Source: Bacteroidales bacterium
Lineage (GTDB): Bacteria; Bacteroidota; Bacteroidia; Bacteroidales; F082
DNA: 64,000 bases
Reading direction: 5' to 3'
NCBI GenBank assembly: GCA_030690365.1
Contig: JAUYGX010000057.1
Location: 1-64,000 of the forward strand
Shown here: positions 35,685-44,831 of the stretch, piece by piece
Numbering within the stretch: position 1 is the first letter of the stretch
Layout: every line of letters starts with the position of its first letter
Notes under the pieces: model-generated
Databases searched by the model: none
What the model was told of the DNA's origin: nothing
Seen by the model: only the letters and a program-made list of their open reading frames with translations
Position numbers and translations under genes: made by a program

Positions 35685-37586
35685 TTACTGAATAATCACT
35701 TTTTTGGTTATCATGCCCTCGACGGAATTCAATTGAACGATAAACAGCCCTCTGGAAAGCCCTTTAATGTCGATGGGTGCTATTCCGTTAAAGGCGGGAA
35801 GTGTCTGTTCGCGAAGTATTTGCCCCTGCAAGTTGATGATGTGTACAACAACCGGATTTAAAGATTTTCCCTTCAGCCTTAATTCGTCTCTTGCCGGATT
35901 GGGAAAAAGAACCACTTCATTAAATTCGTTTTCCTCATCTATACCAATGTTGCAGGAACCTTCGTCGGTTACAACAAACTGGTGCATCATCCCCCCACCT
36001 TCCGAATCCTCATGTGTAAGAATATGACAATGATACATATAGGTTAACATGTAGTCGACAGGGCTGGGATAATCGTCAAATACAGCCATAAAGCGCACCT
36101 TCCAATATGGATGTACCAGGATATCATCTTTTGGACCATTCAATCCCAGCGAATCGAGGTTAAGCCTGGTTCCAATCGAATCGGTAATATCAAGAATCCG
36201 GAAGAAAATTTTATGAATATGAAAAGGATGAGCTACCCCTGATATGTTATGGATGGTCCAGATTTCCTTGGCACCAACACAAACAGTATCATTGATGGTC
36301 ATCATATCATAAGAAGTACCATCAATGGTAAAACCTCCACCTGCCCCTGGCATTTTGATGAGTTCTTTTGTACGGTGGCGTGTAACACCAATCGTATCCT
36401 GAAGGCTTGGAACCCAGGGCGAAGCAAAAGTAGTGAAATGGTCCACAGGAGTATATCCGACCGGATCGGCAACAATACGCAATTCCAGAAAGGCATTACC
36501 GGATGTCGGATCCTTTCCTCCTCCACCCCCACCGCCGGGTAGTGGTGGTGGTGAATAGGGACTTCCCACGATAAAATTCGGCATAAATTCCTTTAGGTTT
36601 CTCAGATAAACAATATCCCCAACATGCTTATCCGTGAGATCGAGAATAATCTCGGCACGCGCACCCGGACCGGTGACCAATGTTTTAAGCGTGTCAGGTT
36701 TAAGCGTATAACCTCCATCGGTCGCTACCAGTACAAAATTATCCATATGCGACATAATCGTGTCCGTATACGAAGCTGAAACTCCGAACTGCATTCCTTT
36801 CCGGGTGGAGCCGTTTAATATGCGCAAACGCACCAGGTGGGCCGGTACTTCCATATAAGGATTGGTGACACCGTTCACAATATTATATGGATGCTTCGAC
36901 TTGGTGGTATCCACGGTATAAATAAATGCATTGGTAGTAAAATCAATGGTGTCGCGTTTGATGGACAAATCGCCGATAATCACCGGAATGTCATCAATAC
37001 CATAGGTGTGTGGCAACGAATGGTTGATGGCGTCCACCGGTTGTGAAGATACAATCATCCCCGAAAGGCCCAACTGCACTTGCGGATAGGTGTTATTGTG
37101 ATAATGAGGATGGTACCACATGGTAGAAGCGCTGTCGAGATTAGTAAAATTCACATTCCAGGTTTCACCCGGTGCAATAGGCTGATGAGGACCTCCATCC
37201 AGGTAAGCCGGCACTTCGGCCCCATGCCAGTGGGTTGTGGTTGGCTGAGTGAGCAGATTGGTCACCTGAATGTTCGTAGGATGACCGGTATGCCATAAGA
37301 GTGTCGGACCCAGGATACTCATGGTTGAATCTCCGGCCAGGTTGTAAGCCCAGGTTTGATAACCTTGCTGATGAGAGGTGCCATTCATGATGGAATCGTG
37401 GGGATCGCCCGGGTTAAACTTGTGGTTATAAAACTGTCGCATTTCCAGGCGAATGGTATCTAAACCGGCATCCAGCAGTGGTGGAATCGGAATCCGGTTG
37501 ATAAAACCGGGCTGTGCAACCAGAATGGAAGAAACCATCAGGAAGCCTATCAGAAGAAGATGTTTTTGAGGGTAGTTAATTTTCAT
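35685..37586 (-). CDS. Multicopper oxidase with T9SS type A sorting domain
   Basis: This 633-residue exported copper enzyme resembles CueO/CotA-type laccases. It has a signal peptide ending near ILVAQ and three cupredoxin domains with all four copper motifs: HWHG, WYHPHYH, HPFHIHKIF, and YHCHILTHEDSEGGGM with the type 1 Cys. A Pro-rich then seven-Gly linker (about residue 345) lies in the middle cupredoxin region. The last 75 residues are a type IX sorting domain (VVLFPNPARDELRL, ending KKVIIQ). It could oxidise Cu(I) or phenolics at the cell surface. The gene is transcribed alone. Confidence 0.92.
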   Translation of the reverse strand: MKINYPQKHLLLIGFLMVSSILVAQPGFINRIPIPPLLDAGLDTIRLEMRQFYNHKFNPGDPHDSIMNGTSHQQGYQTWAYNLAGDSTMSILGPTLLWHTGHPTNIQVTNLLTQPTTTHWHGAEVPAYLDGGPHQPIAPGETWNVNFTNLDSASTMWYHPHYHNNTYPQVQLGLSGMIVSSQPVDAINHSLPHTYGIDDIPVIIGDLSIKRDTIDFTTNAFIYTVDTTKSKHPYNIVNGVTNPYMEVPAHLVRLRILNGSTRKGMQFGVSASYTDTIMSHMDNFVLVATDGGYTLKPDTLKTLVTGPGARAEIILDLTDKHVGDIVYLRNLKEFMPNFIVGSPYSPPPLPGGGGGGGKDPTSGNAFLELRIVADPVGYTPVDHFTTFASPWVPSLQDTIGVTRHRTKELIKMPGAGGGFTIDGTSYDMMTINDTVCVGAKEIWTIHNISGVAHPFHIHKIFFRILDITDSIGTRLNLDSLGLNGPKDDILVHPYWKVRFMAVFDDYPSPVDYMLTYMYHCHILTHEDSEGGGMMHQFVVTDEGSCNIGIDEENEFNEVVLFPNPARDELRLKGKSLNPVVVHIINLQGQILREQTLPAFNGIAPIDIKGLSRGLFIVQLNSVEGMITKKVIIQ

Positions 37587-37837
37587 AGTTGCTGATTTAG
37601 TGAGCGTTAGTAGTTGAAGTTGCGTTGTTTAGGCTGCTAATATAGAATTATTCCAAATAGAAAACACAGTTTATGTTAACTATCATATTTTGAAGACCAG
37701 GGCTATTACCGGGGCGCGTTTAACGATAGCGTAACGCGGTTGTCAGAATTTAACCATCATTTGTATTATTGATTCGCAAATTGTTGAATTTAAGGCATGC
37801 GAAACATTCGCGCGCCAGAGGAGAGTGCAAATGTGCT

Positions 37838-38134
37838 CTAGTTACGCGCTAAAAGTATTAAAGCAATCGAAATAAAAACCATCACATTAAGAAAAGATAT
37901 AATTTTGGTTGCTAGAATAATTCTATTACAAAGAGACTTAAGAGCTTCTTCTTTTGAATTTTCCATTAATTTAGCTAAATAGCTTTTATCCAAAGAAAAT
38001 AGTTTGTTTTCGACCTTAATTTTATATCGACTATATAGATGTGACAACAGAAATGTTCTATATATTACGGTACCCGTATATAATACTAAAATGAAATATA
38101 AAATATTAATACCTATAATTACTCTATCCTCCAT
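37838..38134 (-). CDS. Small AT-rich membrane protein, unknown function
   Basis: This 98-residue protein has two predicted membrane helices (residues 5-30, IIGINILYFILVLYTGTVIY; residues 72-95, ATKIISFLNVMVFISIALIL) joined by a charged loop. No family was recognised. Base composition is strikingly AT-rich compared with both neighbours, which suggests recent acquisition or relaxed selection. It lies 50 bases downstream of the RlmL-type gene on the same strand and overlaps a tiny acidic reading frame, so it probably shares that transcript. The 250 bases between it and the multicopper oxidase start hold nothing I recognise. Confidence 0.55.
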   Translation of the reverse strand: MEDRVIIGINILYFILVLYTGTVIYRTFLLSHLYSRYKIKVENKLFSLDKSYLAKLMENSKEEALKSLCNRIILATKIISFLNVMVFISIALILLARN

Positions 38135-38183
38135 TATTTAAATCAGAATCTTCCGGATCAGAATTTTCCTGTTTTGAATCCAT
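38124..38183 (-). CDS. Possible 19-residue acidic peptide, coupled to neighbours
   Basis: A reading frame MDSKQENSDPEDSDLNNGG starts one base after the RlmL-type stop codon and ends 11 bases inside the following 98-codon gene, in another frame. Such spacing is typical of translational coupling. It may be a leader peptide or chance; no homologue is known to me. Confidence 0.25.
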   Translation of the reverse strand: MDSKQENSDPEDSDLNNGG

Positions 38184-38184
38184 C

Positions 38185-39792
38185 CTACTCCCCTAACTCA
38201 TCCGTTCTGGGCCGTCGGTGTTTGCGGGTTGATTTCTTCGACTGACCGTCTTTGGGACTTACATAGCTGCGGATGCGGCTTCGATTTCCATCATGGCCCG
38301 ATTGTTCCCACTCGCGTCTTCTTTCACTTTCGGGTGATCGTTCTTCCGGCTTTTTTGCTTCTGTAGTACGGGGGCTGCGGCGGTCATCGGCAGGGCGCTC
38401 CCGGCGTTCAAACGGAGGTTTGTCGTTGCGTTTTTCCCTAAACGGACGCTCGCTGGTTCTGTCAGAACCGGGTCGGTCTTCGCGTCTCTCTCGTTTGGGT
38501 AAATCTTCTCTCCTGTCACTTGGAGAGTCTTTATGATAACCACCTTCTCTATCCGACCGGGGTTTGTCCCCTGAATCCCATTTGCGTTTTTCCCTGGCCA
38601 CAGGAGTGGTATCCCGGTTTTCTTCGCCATAGCGCTTGCTGCCCTGATACACCTCAAATTTCAAAAAACGGGTTTCGATGGGTCCGTTATACAAAGGAAT
38701 CCGGCGAGCCGGTCTTAATCCGATAAACTTGAAAGTATCGATGCTGGGTGTAATAATCCAGGCATCAAAGCCGGTAAAGTTCTTTTTCAGGGTGTCACCA
38801 ATTCCACGGTACAAATCCCTAAGTTCGCCTTTTTCTTCCAGGCGCATGCCATAAGGCGGGTTCATGATAATCATACCATTTTTAGAGGCGGGCTTAACAG
38901 AGTCGAAAAAACGACACTCTACTTCAATATCTTTATGTAGACCAGCACTTTTCAGGTTGTTGCGTGTAAAACCCACCGCTTTTTCCGATCGGTCGGAAGC
39001 GAAAATCCGGTGTTTCAACTCTCCCATCTGGCTGTCGGCTTCTTCCTTTACCTGCAACCACACTGCTTCATCATAACCTTCCCAGCTCATAAAAGCAAAC
39101 TTCTGGCGGTAGTATCCGGCAGGTATGTTCATGGCAATCATAGCCGCTTCGATGGGAATGGTACCGGATCCACACATGGGATCGTAAAAATCTGATTCTC
39201 CATTCCATCCTGCCAGCCGGATCATCCCCGCTGCCAGTACTTCATTGATAGGGGCCTTGTCGGCAGCAACCCGGTAACCACGCTTGTGCAACGAATGACC
39301 AGAGCTATCCAGTGAAACCGTGCATAGGTTATGACTGAGGTGTACATCCACGAAAACATCCGGGTTGTCAGTATCCACCCAGGGCCGTTTGCCAAGGACT
39401 TCACGAAACTGATCCACAATGGCATCCTTGGTTTTTAAGGCTACGAAGTGGCTGTGCGTAAGCTCCGAATGAAAAACATTGGCTTCAACCGAAAAAGTTT
39501 GTTCCAATTTAAACACCTTGGTCCAGTCGATGCGCAGTACATGATCGTATAAATCCTGTTCGTTGTTCACCTCAAAAACGCTGATGGGCTTTAGAACCCG
39601 TATGGCTGTGCGCGCCATATAATTGGCCTTGTACATCATAGCTACATCGCCTCTGAACTTTACACCGCGCTTGATTGGTTCTGCATCGATGGCTCCCAGA
39701 TCAATGAGTTCTGCAGTCAGCATGTTTTCCAGTCCGGCAAAAGTCTTCGCAACAAAATCCATCCCGGGAAGGTATTCTTTAAGTGGTTCCAT
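38185..39792 (-). CDS. RlmL-type THUMP 23S rRNA guanine-N2-methyltransferase with long charged tail
   Basis: This 535-residue protein methylates guanosine in 23S rRNA or tRNA. Residues about 10-170 hold the THUMP RNA-binding region (FVAKTFAGLENMLTAELIDLGA). The Rossmann methyltransferase domain follows at about 170-385, with SAM motif DPMCGSGTIPIEAAMIA and catalytic motif NPPYGMR (N6/N2 type). From about residue 386 to the end is a 150-residue disordered tail of Arg, Asp, Glu, Lys, Ser and Pro, with repeated RRE/RED/SDR patterns, which could bind RNA. RlmL proper carries a second methyltransferase (RlmK) that is absent here. The promoter abuts the start codon. Confidence 0.88.
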   Translation of the reverse strand: MEPLKEYLPGMDFVAKTFAGLENMLTAELIDLGAIDAEPIKRGVKFRGDVAMMYKANYMARTAIRVLKPISVFEVNNEQDLYDHVLRIDWTKVFKLEQTFSVEANVFHSELTHSHFVALKTKDAIVDQFREVLGKRPWVDTDNPDVFVDVHLSHNLCTVSLDSSGHSLHKRGYRVAADKAPINEVLAAGMIRLAGWNGESDFYDPMCGSGTIPIEAAMIAMNIPAGYYRQKFAFMSWEGYDEAVWLQVKEEADSQMGELKHRIFASDRSEKAVGFTRNNLKSAGLHKDIEVECRFFDSVKPASKNGMIIMNPPYGMRLEEKGELRDLYRGIGDTLKKNFTGFDAWIITPSIDTFKFIGLRPARRIPLYNGPIETRFLKFEVYQGSKRYGEENRDTTPVAREKRKWDSGDKPRSDREGGYHKDSPSDRREDLPKRERREDRPGSDRTSERPFREKRNDKPPFERRERPADDRRSPRTTEAKKPEERSPESERRREWEQSGHDGNRSRIRSYVSPKDGQSKKSTRKHRRPRTDELGE

Positions 39793-39799
39793 AAGCCTG

Positions 39800-39833
39800 C
39801 AAAATTAACTATTTTAGCACCGCAAAAATCAAA
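39800..39833 (-). promoter_or_regulatory. Bacteroidota promoter of the RlmL-type gene
   Basis: On the minus strand, TTTG (39833-39830) and TAATTTTG (39807-39800) are separated by 22 bases. The -7 box ends only seven bases before the ATG, so the message would be nearly leaderless. Confidence 0.5.
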
Positions 39834-39852
39834 GCGATAAACTTTTAAGAAA

Positions 39853-40188
39853 ATGACCATGACGATCAGAGAAGCACAGGACACCATTGATAAATGGATC
39901 AACACTACCGGGGTTAGGTACTTTAGCGAGCTCACCAACATGGCTCTTTTGACGGAGGAAGTGGGTGAAGTAGCCCGGATCATCGCCCGTAAATATGGCG
40001 AGCAGTCGTTTAAAGCCAACGAAAGTGATGCCGAGCTTGCAGACGAGCTGGCCGATGTTATGTTTGTGGTGATGTGTCTGGCCAACCAAACGGGCATTGA
40101 TCTTACAGAAGCCTTCATTAAAAACCTGGAGAAAAAAGCATCGAGAGATGGCCTGCGACACAAAAACAATAAAAAACTTACTTCGTAG
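39853..40188 (+). CDS. MazG-like nucleotide pyrophosphohydrolase
   Basis: This 111-residue all-alpha NTP pyrophosphohydrolase of the MazG/dUTPase superfamily shows the metal-binding helices in LLTEEVGEVARIIA (ExxE) and ELADELADVMFVVMCLA (ExxD). Such small proteins hydrolyse house-cleaning nucleotides to monophosphates. The substrate is not evident. ATG codons at 39853 and 39859 are both possible starts. It is divergent from the RlmL-type gene and 11 bases upstream of the DUF5686 gene. Confidence 0.85.
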   Translation: MTMTIREAQDTIDKWINTTGVRYFSELTNMALLTEEVGEVARIIARKYGEQSFKANESDAELADELADVMFVVMCLANQTGIDLTEAFIKNLEKKASRDGLRHKNNKKLTS

Positions 40189-40199
40189 TTTTCACATCA

Positions 40200-42632
40200 A
40201 TGAAGCAACTTATCTTCTATCTTTTTCTGTTCATGCTTCCGCTTAGGATGTTATGTCAGAATTACCTCGTCACAGGAATTATTACTGATAAAAAAACGGC
40301 AGAACCTCTGGCATTTGTAAATGTGGTAAGCAACGACGGGCGTGGTGCCATTACCGATATTGATGGAAAATTTACCTTGAACGGCGGAAAAAATACACTC
40401 GTCTTGTCGATTTCGTATGTGGGATACCAACCCCTGGTGGTTGACATCGACACCAGTCGATCCAATCAAATAATAACACTTACACCTAAGATTTACAATC
40501 TGGAAGAGGTTAGTATTTTTCCGGGTGAAAATCCGGCCCACCGCATCATCAACCATGCTATTGATAACCGCGACGTAAATAATCCTGAGAAACTGAAGGC
40601 CTTTAGTTATGTAGCCTACGACAAAATGATCCTGACCGTCAACTCCGATTCGCTGATGAGCAGAGACCCCGCTTTGTTGGATAGCAACGAGATGAAGGCC
40701 CGCAGTTTTCTGGCGAAACAGGATTTGTTTATCACGGAGACTGTTACCGAACGAAAGTACCTGGCTCCCGGATTAAACCAGGAAAACGTGTTGGCCACCA
40801 AGGTTTCGGGGTTTTCTGATCCCATCATTACCTTTATGATTTCACAAATCCAATCCACCAGTTTTTATGATGAGATGATTGAGATTGCCGGAAAAAAATA
40901 CATCAATCCCATCAGCAAAGGAAGTACCAAAAAGTATTTTTTCCTGATAGAAGACACCACCTTTTCCGCAACAAGCGATACAATTTTTATTATTTCCTAT
41001 CGGCCCATGAAAGACACCCGTTTTGAAGGTATGAAGGGCTTTTTGTCGATCAATTCTAACCGCTGGGCCATTCAGAACGTAAAGGCCGAACCCGCCAATG
41101 ATTCAACGACCGGATTTAGCATTAAAATTCAACAAGGATACGAATTTGTTCAGGATCATTGGTTTCCCACTCAACTCAATACTGATCTTTCGCTACCTAC
41201 GATTTCGGTAAGCGACAGCATCAACAACTATCCGTTGATTGGAAAAGGAAGAAGTTACATCCGGGATATCAACCTGAACCCTGATCTCAAACAAAGTGAT
41301 TTTGGCTACCACGCAATTGAGATTGAAGCAGGCGCCACCACGCAAAAAGGGGAATTCTGGCGCGAATTTCGTGTCGACAGCCTCACCGACAAGGAAAAAG
41401 AAACCTACCGGGTTATAGATTCGTTGGGTAAAGCCGAAAATTTTGATAAGATGGCTTCTACTTTTCAGACTTTGCTCAACGGCAAAATCCCTTTTCGTTT
41501 TATCGACTTCGACCTGAACAAGATTGTGCATTACAACGATTATGAAGGGGTCTATCTGGGTATGGGGTTACACACCAACGATAAAATATCGAAGCGCTTT
41601 ACGACAGGATTTTTCGTCGGTTACGGATTTAACGATCATGCCGCCAAATATGGTATGGATGCTTCCTGGATTCTGCATAAACCATCGGAATCGACCCTAC
41701 AGGCAGAAGTCTACAACGTGGTAACGGCTTCCGGCGACGTACGCTTTTTTGATGATAAAAATCAAATCTGGCGAACGGATGATTTCTACCAGTTTTTTGT
41801 GTCGAGGATGAACCCAACCGTGGGTGGTGAACTGAATTTCATGTTCAGATTGCGTCCATTGCGCGATTTCAAATGGAATGTTGGTGTGCGGCACCAGGAA
41901 AAAACCGCTTATCAGGATTACTATTTTACCGCAGATTCATTTCAGACAGGAGAGCAACTGACCAGGTTTAAATTTTCGGATGTGAGCCTTGGTTTCAGGT
42001 TTGCTTTCCGCGAAAAAATACTTCAAACCACCAAAGGGCAGCTTTCGTTTGGATCGAAATATCCTGTAGTTTGGTTGAACGTAACACATGGATTTAACCA
42101 TGTGACCGATGGTGATTTCGATTATAACCGACTGGATTTAAAGGTTGAATATACGCACAAAACCAAATATTACGGCGAAACAACCTATAAGATGCTGGCT
42201 GGTATTATCGATGGACAATTGCCCATTAGCAACCTGTACAATGCAGTCGGGACCTATCGGACTGTGGCCTTGTTGGCTCCGGGGAGTTTTGGAACCATGC
42301 GTACCAACGAATTTTTCTCCGATCGGTATGTGGCATTGTTCATTAACCACAATTTTGGATCGCTGCTGTATAAAACCGGAAAATTTAAACCCGAATTGAA
42401 TCTGGTGACCAACATTACATTCGGAATGATGAACCATCAGCAAAATCACCACAACATCGCATTTAAAACCCTCGACAAAGGATTTTATGAATCAGGTATT
42501 GTTATCAGAAAGCTGCTCAACCTACAGATTTACGACCTGGGAATTGGTGTTTTGTATCGATACGGAACTTATAGTTACAACAGCACAATGGACAATCTTG
42601 CCTTTAAGATGAGTCTTTATTATGGCTTTTAA
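40200..42632 (+). CDS. DUF5686 outer-membrane protein with CarboxypepD_reg domain
   Basis: This 810-residue protein has a signal peptide (MKQLIFYLFLFMLPLRMLCQ). A carboxypeptidase-regulatory-like beta domain spans about residues 24-105 (VTGIITDKKTAEPLAFVNV, TDIDGKFTL). The conserved DUF5686 middle follows (HRIINHAIDNRDVNNPEKLKAF, FLIEDTTFSATSDT). A C-terminal beta-barrel with many alternating strands ends in Phe, as expected for BAM substrates. Family members are TonB-receptor-like proteins without a plug domain, and their function is unknown. It is close behind the MazG-like gene but unrelated in role. Confidence 0.87.
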   Translation: MKQLIFYLFLFMLPLRMLCQNYLVTGIITDKKTAEPLAFVNVVSNDGRGAITDIDGKFTLNGGKNTLVLSISYVGYQPLVVDIDTSRSNQIITLTPKIYNLEEVSIFPGENPAHRIINHAIDNRDVNNPEKLKAFSYVAYDKMILTVNSDSLMSRDPALLDSNEMKARSFLAKQDLFITETVTERKYLAPGLNQENVLATKVSGFSDPIITFMISQIQSTSFYDEMIEIAGKKYINPISKGSTKKYFFLIEDTTFSATSDTIFIISYRPMKDTRFEGMKGFLSINSNRWAIQNVKAEPANDSTTGFSIKIQQGYEFVQDHWFPTQLNTDLSLPTISVSDSINNYPLIGKGRSYIRDINLNPDLKQSDFGYHAIEIEAGATTQKGEFWREFRVDSLTDKEKETYRVIDSLGKAENFDKMASTFQTLLNGKIPFRFIDFDLNKIVHYNDYEGVYLGMGLHTNDKISKRFTTGFFVGYGFNDHAAKYGMDASWILHKPSESTLQAEVYNVVTASGDVRFFDDKNQIWRTDDFYQFFVSRMNPTVGGELNFMFRLRPLRDFKWNVGVRHQEKTAYQDYYFTADSFQTGEQLTRFKFSDVSLGFRFAFREKILQTTKGQLSFGSKYPVVWLNVTHGFNHVTDGDFDYNRLDLKVEYTHKTKYYGETTYKMLAGIIDGQLPISNLYNAVGTYRTVALLAPGSFGTMRTNEFFSDRYVALFINHNFGSLLYKTGKFKPELNLVTNITFGMMNHQQNHHNIAFKTLDKGFYESGIVIRKLLNLQIYDLGIGVLYRYGTYSYNSTMDNLAFKMSLYYGF

Positions 42633-42666
42633 GGATAAAGAAAACTAAAAATTCAGTTTCAGCTTC

Positions 42667-42697
42667 TTGCTTTTCGGGCCAAATCGGCGTACATTTA
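42667..42697 (+). promoter_or_regulatory. Probable promoter of the AI-2E family permease gene
   Basis: TTG at 42667-42669, a 20-base spacer, then TACATTTA at 42690-42697 (seven of eight positions of TAnnTTTG), 38 bases before the ATG. Confidence 0.4.
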
Positions 42698-42735
42698 CAA
42701 CTATGTTAATTTTTTTACGTAACCTGTAATAAGGC

Positions 42736-43833
42736 ATGAACAATCAGCTTTATCAATACATAAAACCTTTGGTTGCCTTCGGCATACTCGTCTTTATGAC
42801 GTGGTATTTTTCTGATGTGGTGGTGTGCATCTTGGTTGCCATATTTTTATCCATGATTGGAGCACCTCTGGCCAAGTACATGAATACCTGGCACATCGGA
42901 AAATATACTATGCCACATGGTGCAAGTGCGATGCTTACCATGGTACTATTTCTTTTCCTTTTCGGCTTATTTCTGCTGATCATTGCCCCCATGATTTTAA
43001 ACCAGGCTTATCTGATCAAATCAATCAAAATTGATGACATCGTTGTCCATTTTAAGGATCCAATGCGAAATTTGGATGCATTCTTAGTACAATACAACAT
43101 AATTAAACCAGGTGAAACGTTCACCCGGTTTATCCAGTTACAGGTACACGATCTGGTGGATATGACCAGATTCAGACAACATTTCACCAACATTATCAGT
43201 GCTACCGGCACGTTGGTTTTTGGCGTTTTCATCATATTATTTTTAACTTATTACTTCCTGCTCGACGATGGATTGATCAAAAACTTTATGTTAATCCTCT
43301 CGCCCGACAAATATGTTGACGACATCAGCCAGGTGCTGCACGACTCTAAATTTCTGTTGGTGAGGTATTTTCATGGCATTTTAACGGAAGTGATTATTAT
43401 GATCAGTTTGGAAACCATTGGATTACTCATCCTTGGAATTCCAAATGCGGTTTTAATTGGTTTTATAGGTGGATTGATGAATGTGATTCCATACCTGGGT
43501 CCTGCTATTGGTATGTGTTTGGGGATTATTTTGGGACTACTCTCTGAACTGGGAGCAAAAAACTATGACATGCTGACATATGTGGTTCTGGGAGTGATGG
43601 GAGTTTTTGCCGGAGCCAAGGTCATCGACGATCTGGTACTGCAACCACTCATTTATTCAAGAAGTGTGAAGGCCCATCCGGTGGAAGTTTTCCTGGCCAT
43701 CATCATCGGTGGAAAGTTGGCAGGTATTATTGGCATGATTTTAGCAATCCCTATTTATACCATACTGCGGGTGGTACTACGCCAGTTCTTAAATCAGATG
43801 AAATTGGTGAAATATTTAACCAGTAGAATGTAA
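42736..43833 (+). CDS. AI-2E family transporter (PerM/TqsA-like permease)
   Basis: This 365-residue inner-membrane protein of the AI-2E transporter family has N-terminal helices (IKPLVAFGILVFMTWYF, VVVCILVAIFLSMIG), a soluble region of about 80 residues, and C-terminal helices. The family signature sits in the last part: GLMNVIPYLGPAIGMCLGIILG and MILAIPIYTILRVVLRQF in shorter blocks. Members export or exchange small solutes, and a few affect autoinducer-2 or act as Na+/H+ antiporters. The substrate is unknown. It starts a plus-strand group with the YtxH and holin-like genes. Confidence 0.88.
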   Translation: MNNQLYQYIKPLVAFGILVFMTWYFSDVVVCILVAIFLSMIGAPLAKYMNTWHIGKYTMPHGASAMLTMVLFLFLFGLFLLIIAPMILNQAYLIKSIKIDDIVVHFKDPMRNLDAFLVQYNIIKPGETFTRFIQLQVHDLVDMTRFRQHFTNIISATGTLVFGVFIILFLTYYFLLDDGLIKNFMLILSPDKYVDDISQVLHDSKFLLVRYFHGILTEVIIMISLETIGLLILGIPNAVLIGFIGGLMNVIPYLGPAIGMCLGIILGLLSELGAKNYDMLTYVVLGVMGVFAGAKVIDDLVLQPLIYSRSVKAHPVEVFLAIIIGGKLAGIIGMILAIPIYTILRVVLRQFLNQMKLVKYLTSRM

Positions 43834-43884
43834 CTTTTTTATTGTAAATCAATATAACATTATACACCCTTAAAAATGATCGCC

Positions 43885-44190
43885 ATGAGTAATGAAAATT
43901 CAAATTCAGGATTTGCATTTATTGCAGGATTAGTAGTAGGTGCCGCTGTTGGTGCACTTGCAGGTCTGCTATTTGCCCCACAAACGGGCGAAGAAACCCG
44001 TAAACAACTGGGCGAAAAGACCAAAGAAGTAACGGATGAATTGCTGGACAAATTCGATGATTTTAAAGAATCGATGACCGATGCGTTTGATGATGTAAAG
44101 CGCGGAACCGCAGAAACAATGGAGAACGTGAAGAAGACCACCGTTGATTTGCTGAATGAAGTGAAGAAATCTAAAACCAAAGAAGCCTAA
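43885..44190 (+). CDS. YtxH domain protein
   Basis: This 101-residue protein has one Gly/Ala-rich membrane helix near the start (FIAGLVVGAAVGALAGLLFAPQTGEETR), which is the YtxH signature. A long amphipathic, coiled-coil-like helix follows (KEVTDELLDKFDDFKESMTDAF). YtxH proteins are envelope-associated and often stress induced, with unclear function. An ATG nine bases upstream (43876) is an alternative start; I prefer MSNENSN as in most family members. It is followed 11 bases later by the holin-like gene, so the two probably act together. Confidence 0.85.
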   Translation: MSNENSNSGFAFIAGLVVGAAVGALAGLLFAPQTGEETRKQLGEKTKEVTDELLDKFDDFKESMTDAFDDVKRGTAETMENVKKTTVDLLNEVKKSKTKEA

Positions 44191-44201
44191 GCTTTTTTAT
44201 A

Positions 44202-44831
44202 ATGGAAAGTAATCAGATAGGTACCGCCTTTCAGGAATCTTTTGAATCGCTAAAAGAATATCTGGATACTCAGGTAAAATACAATAAACTGATTTTAACC
44301 CAAAAACTGGGCGATATTACTTCGTATTTTGCCCTGTTGCTTATTGTTATTGCGCTTGCCGGAGGCTTGTTGCTTTTTCTTTCATTTGCGTTTGCCTTTT
44401 GGTTTGCAAAGGTTACCAATTTGGATGTTTATTACGGTTACCTGATTATATCGGCTTTTTATCTGATCTTAATTGTAATAGCCATTAGATTCAGGGAGAA
44501 ACTTTTATTTAATCCCATACGCAAATTACTGGGTACCATATTGTTTGAAGAAGAAATTCAGGGGGAGACTACCAACCCTTTCGGTAAAAGGGAAGATCTG
44601 AAGAAAACGATAAAAGTAATGCATTATGAGATGCAGGAGCAACAAAAGCTTCTGCATGCCAAATTCCATCAACTGAATGAAACATTGACCTTCGTCAATA
44701 TTTCGCAACAAATTTTTCAAAGTGTATACGCCAAGGTGGTTACGTCAACAAATGTAGCTAAGCTGGCTTTTTTACTTATAAAGAGATTGAAGCGAAAGCG
44801 ACCTGATAAAACAAAAAAAGCAGCTGATTAG
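44202..44831 (+). CDS. Holin superfamily III-like membrane protein
   Basis: This 209-residue protein has an N-terminal helix and two adjacent membrane helices (ALLLIVIALAGGLLLFLSFAFAFWF, about 48-72; YYGYLIISAFYLILIVIAIRF, about 80-100). A long charged helical tail follows, with the basic end RLKRKRPDKTKK. The helix pair resembles the phage-holin-like/YqjE group that often follows YtxH or CsbD-type genes. No lysis function is implied. The last codons are part of the left arm of the shared terminator. Confidence 0.7.
   Translation: MESNQIGTAFQESFESLKEYLDTQVKYNKLILTQKLGDITSYFALLLIVIALAGGLLLFLSFAFAFWFAKVTNLDVYYGYLIISAFYLILIVIAIRFREKLLFNPIRKLLGTILFEEEIQGETTNPFGKREDLKKTIKVMHYEMQEQQKLLHAKFHQLNETLTFVNISQQIFQSVYAKVVTSTNVAKLAFLLIKRLKRKRPDKTKKAAD

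Noticed and set aside
40251-40556. 101-codon minus-strand frame opposite the DUF5686 gene
   Set aside because: Antisense shadow of a conserved gene with no independent support.
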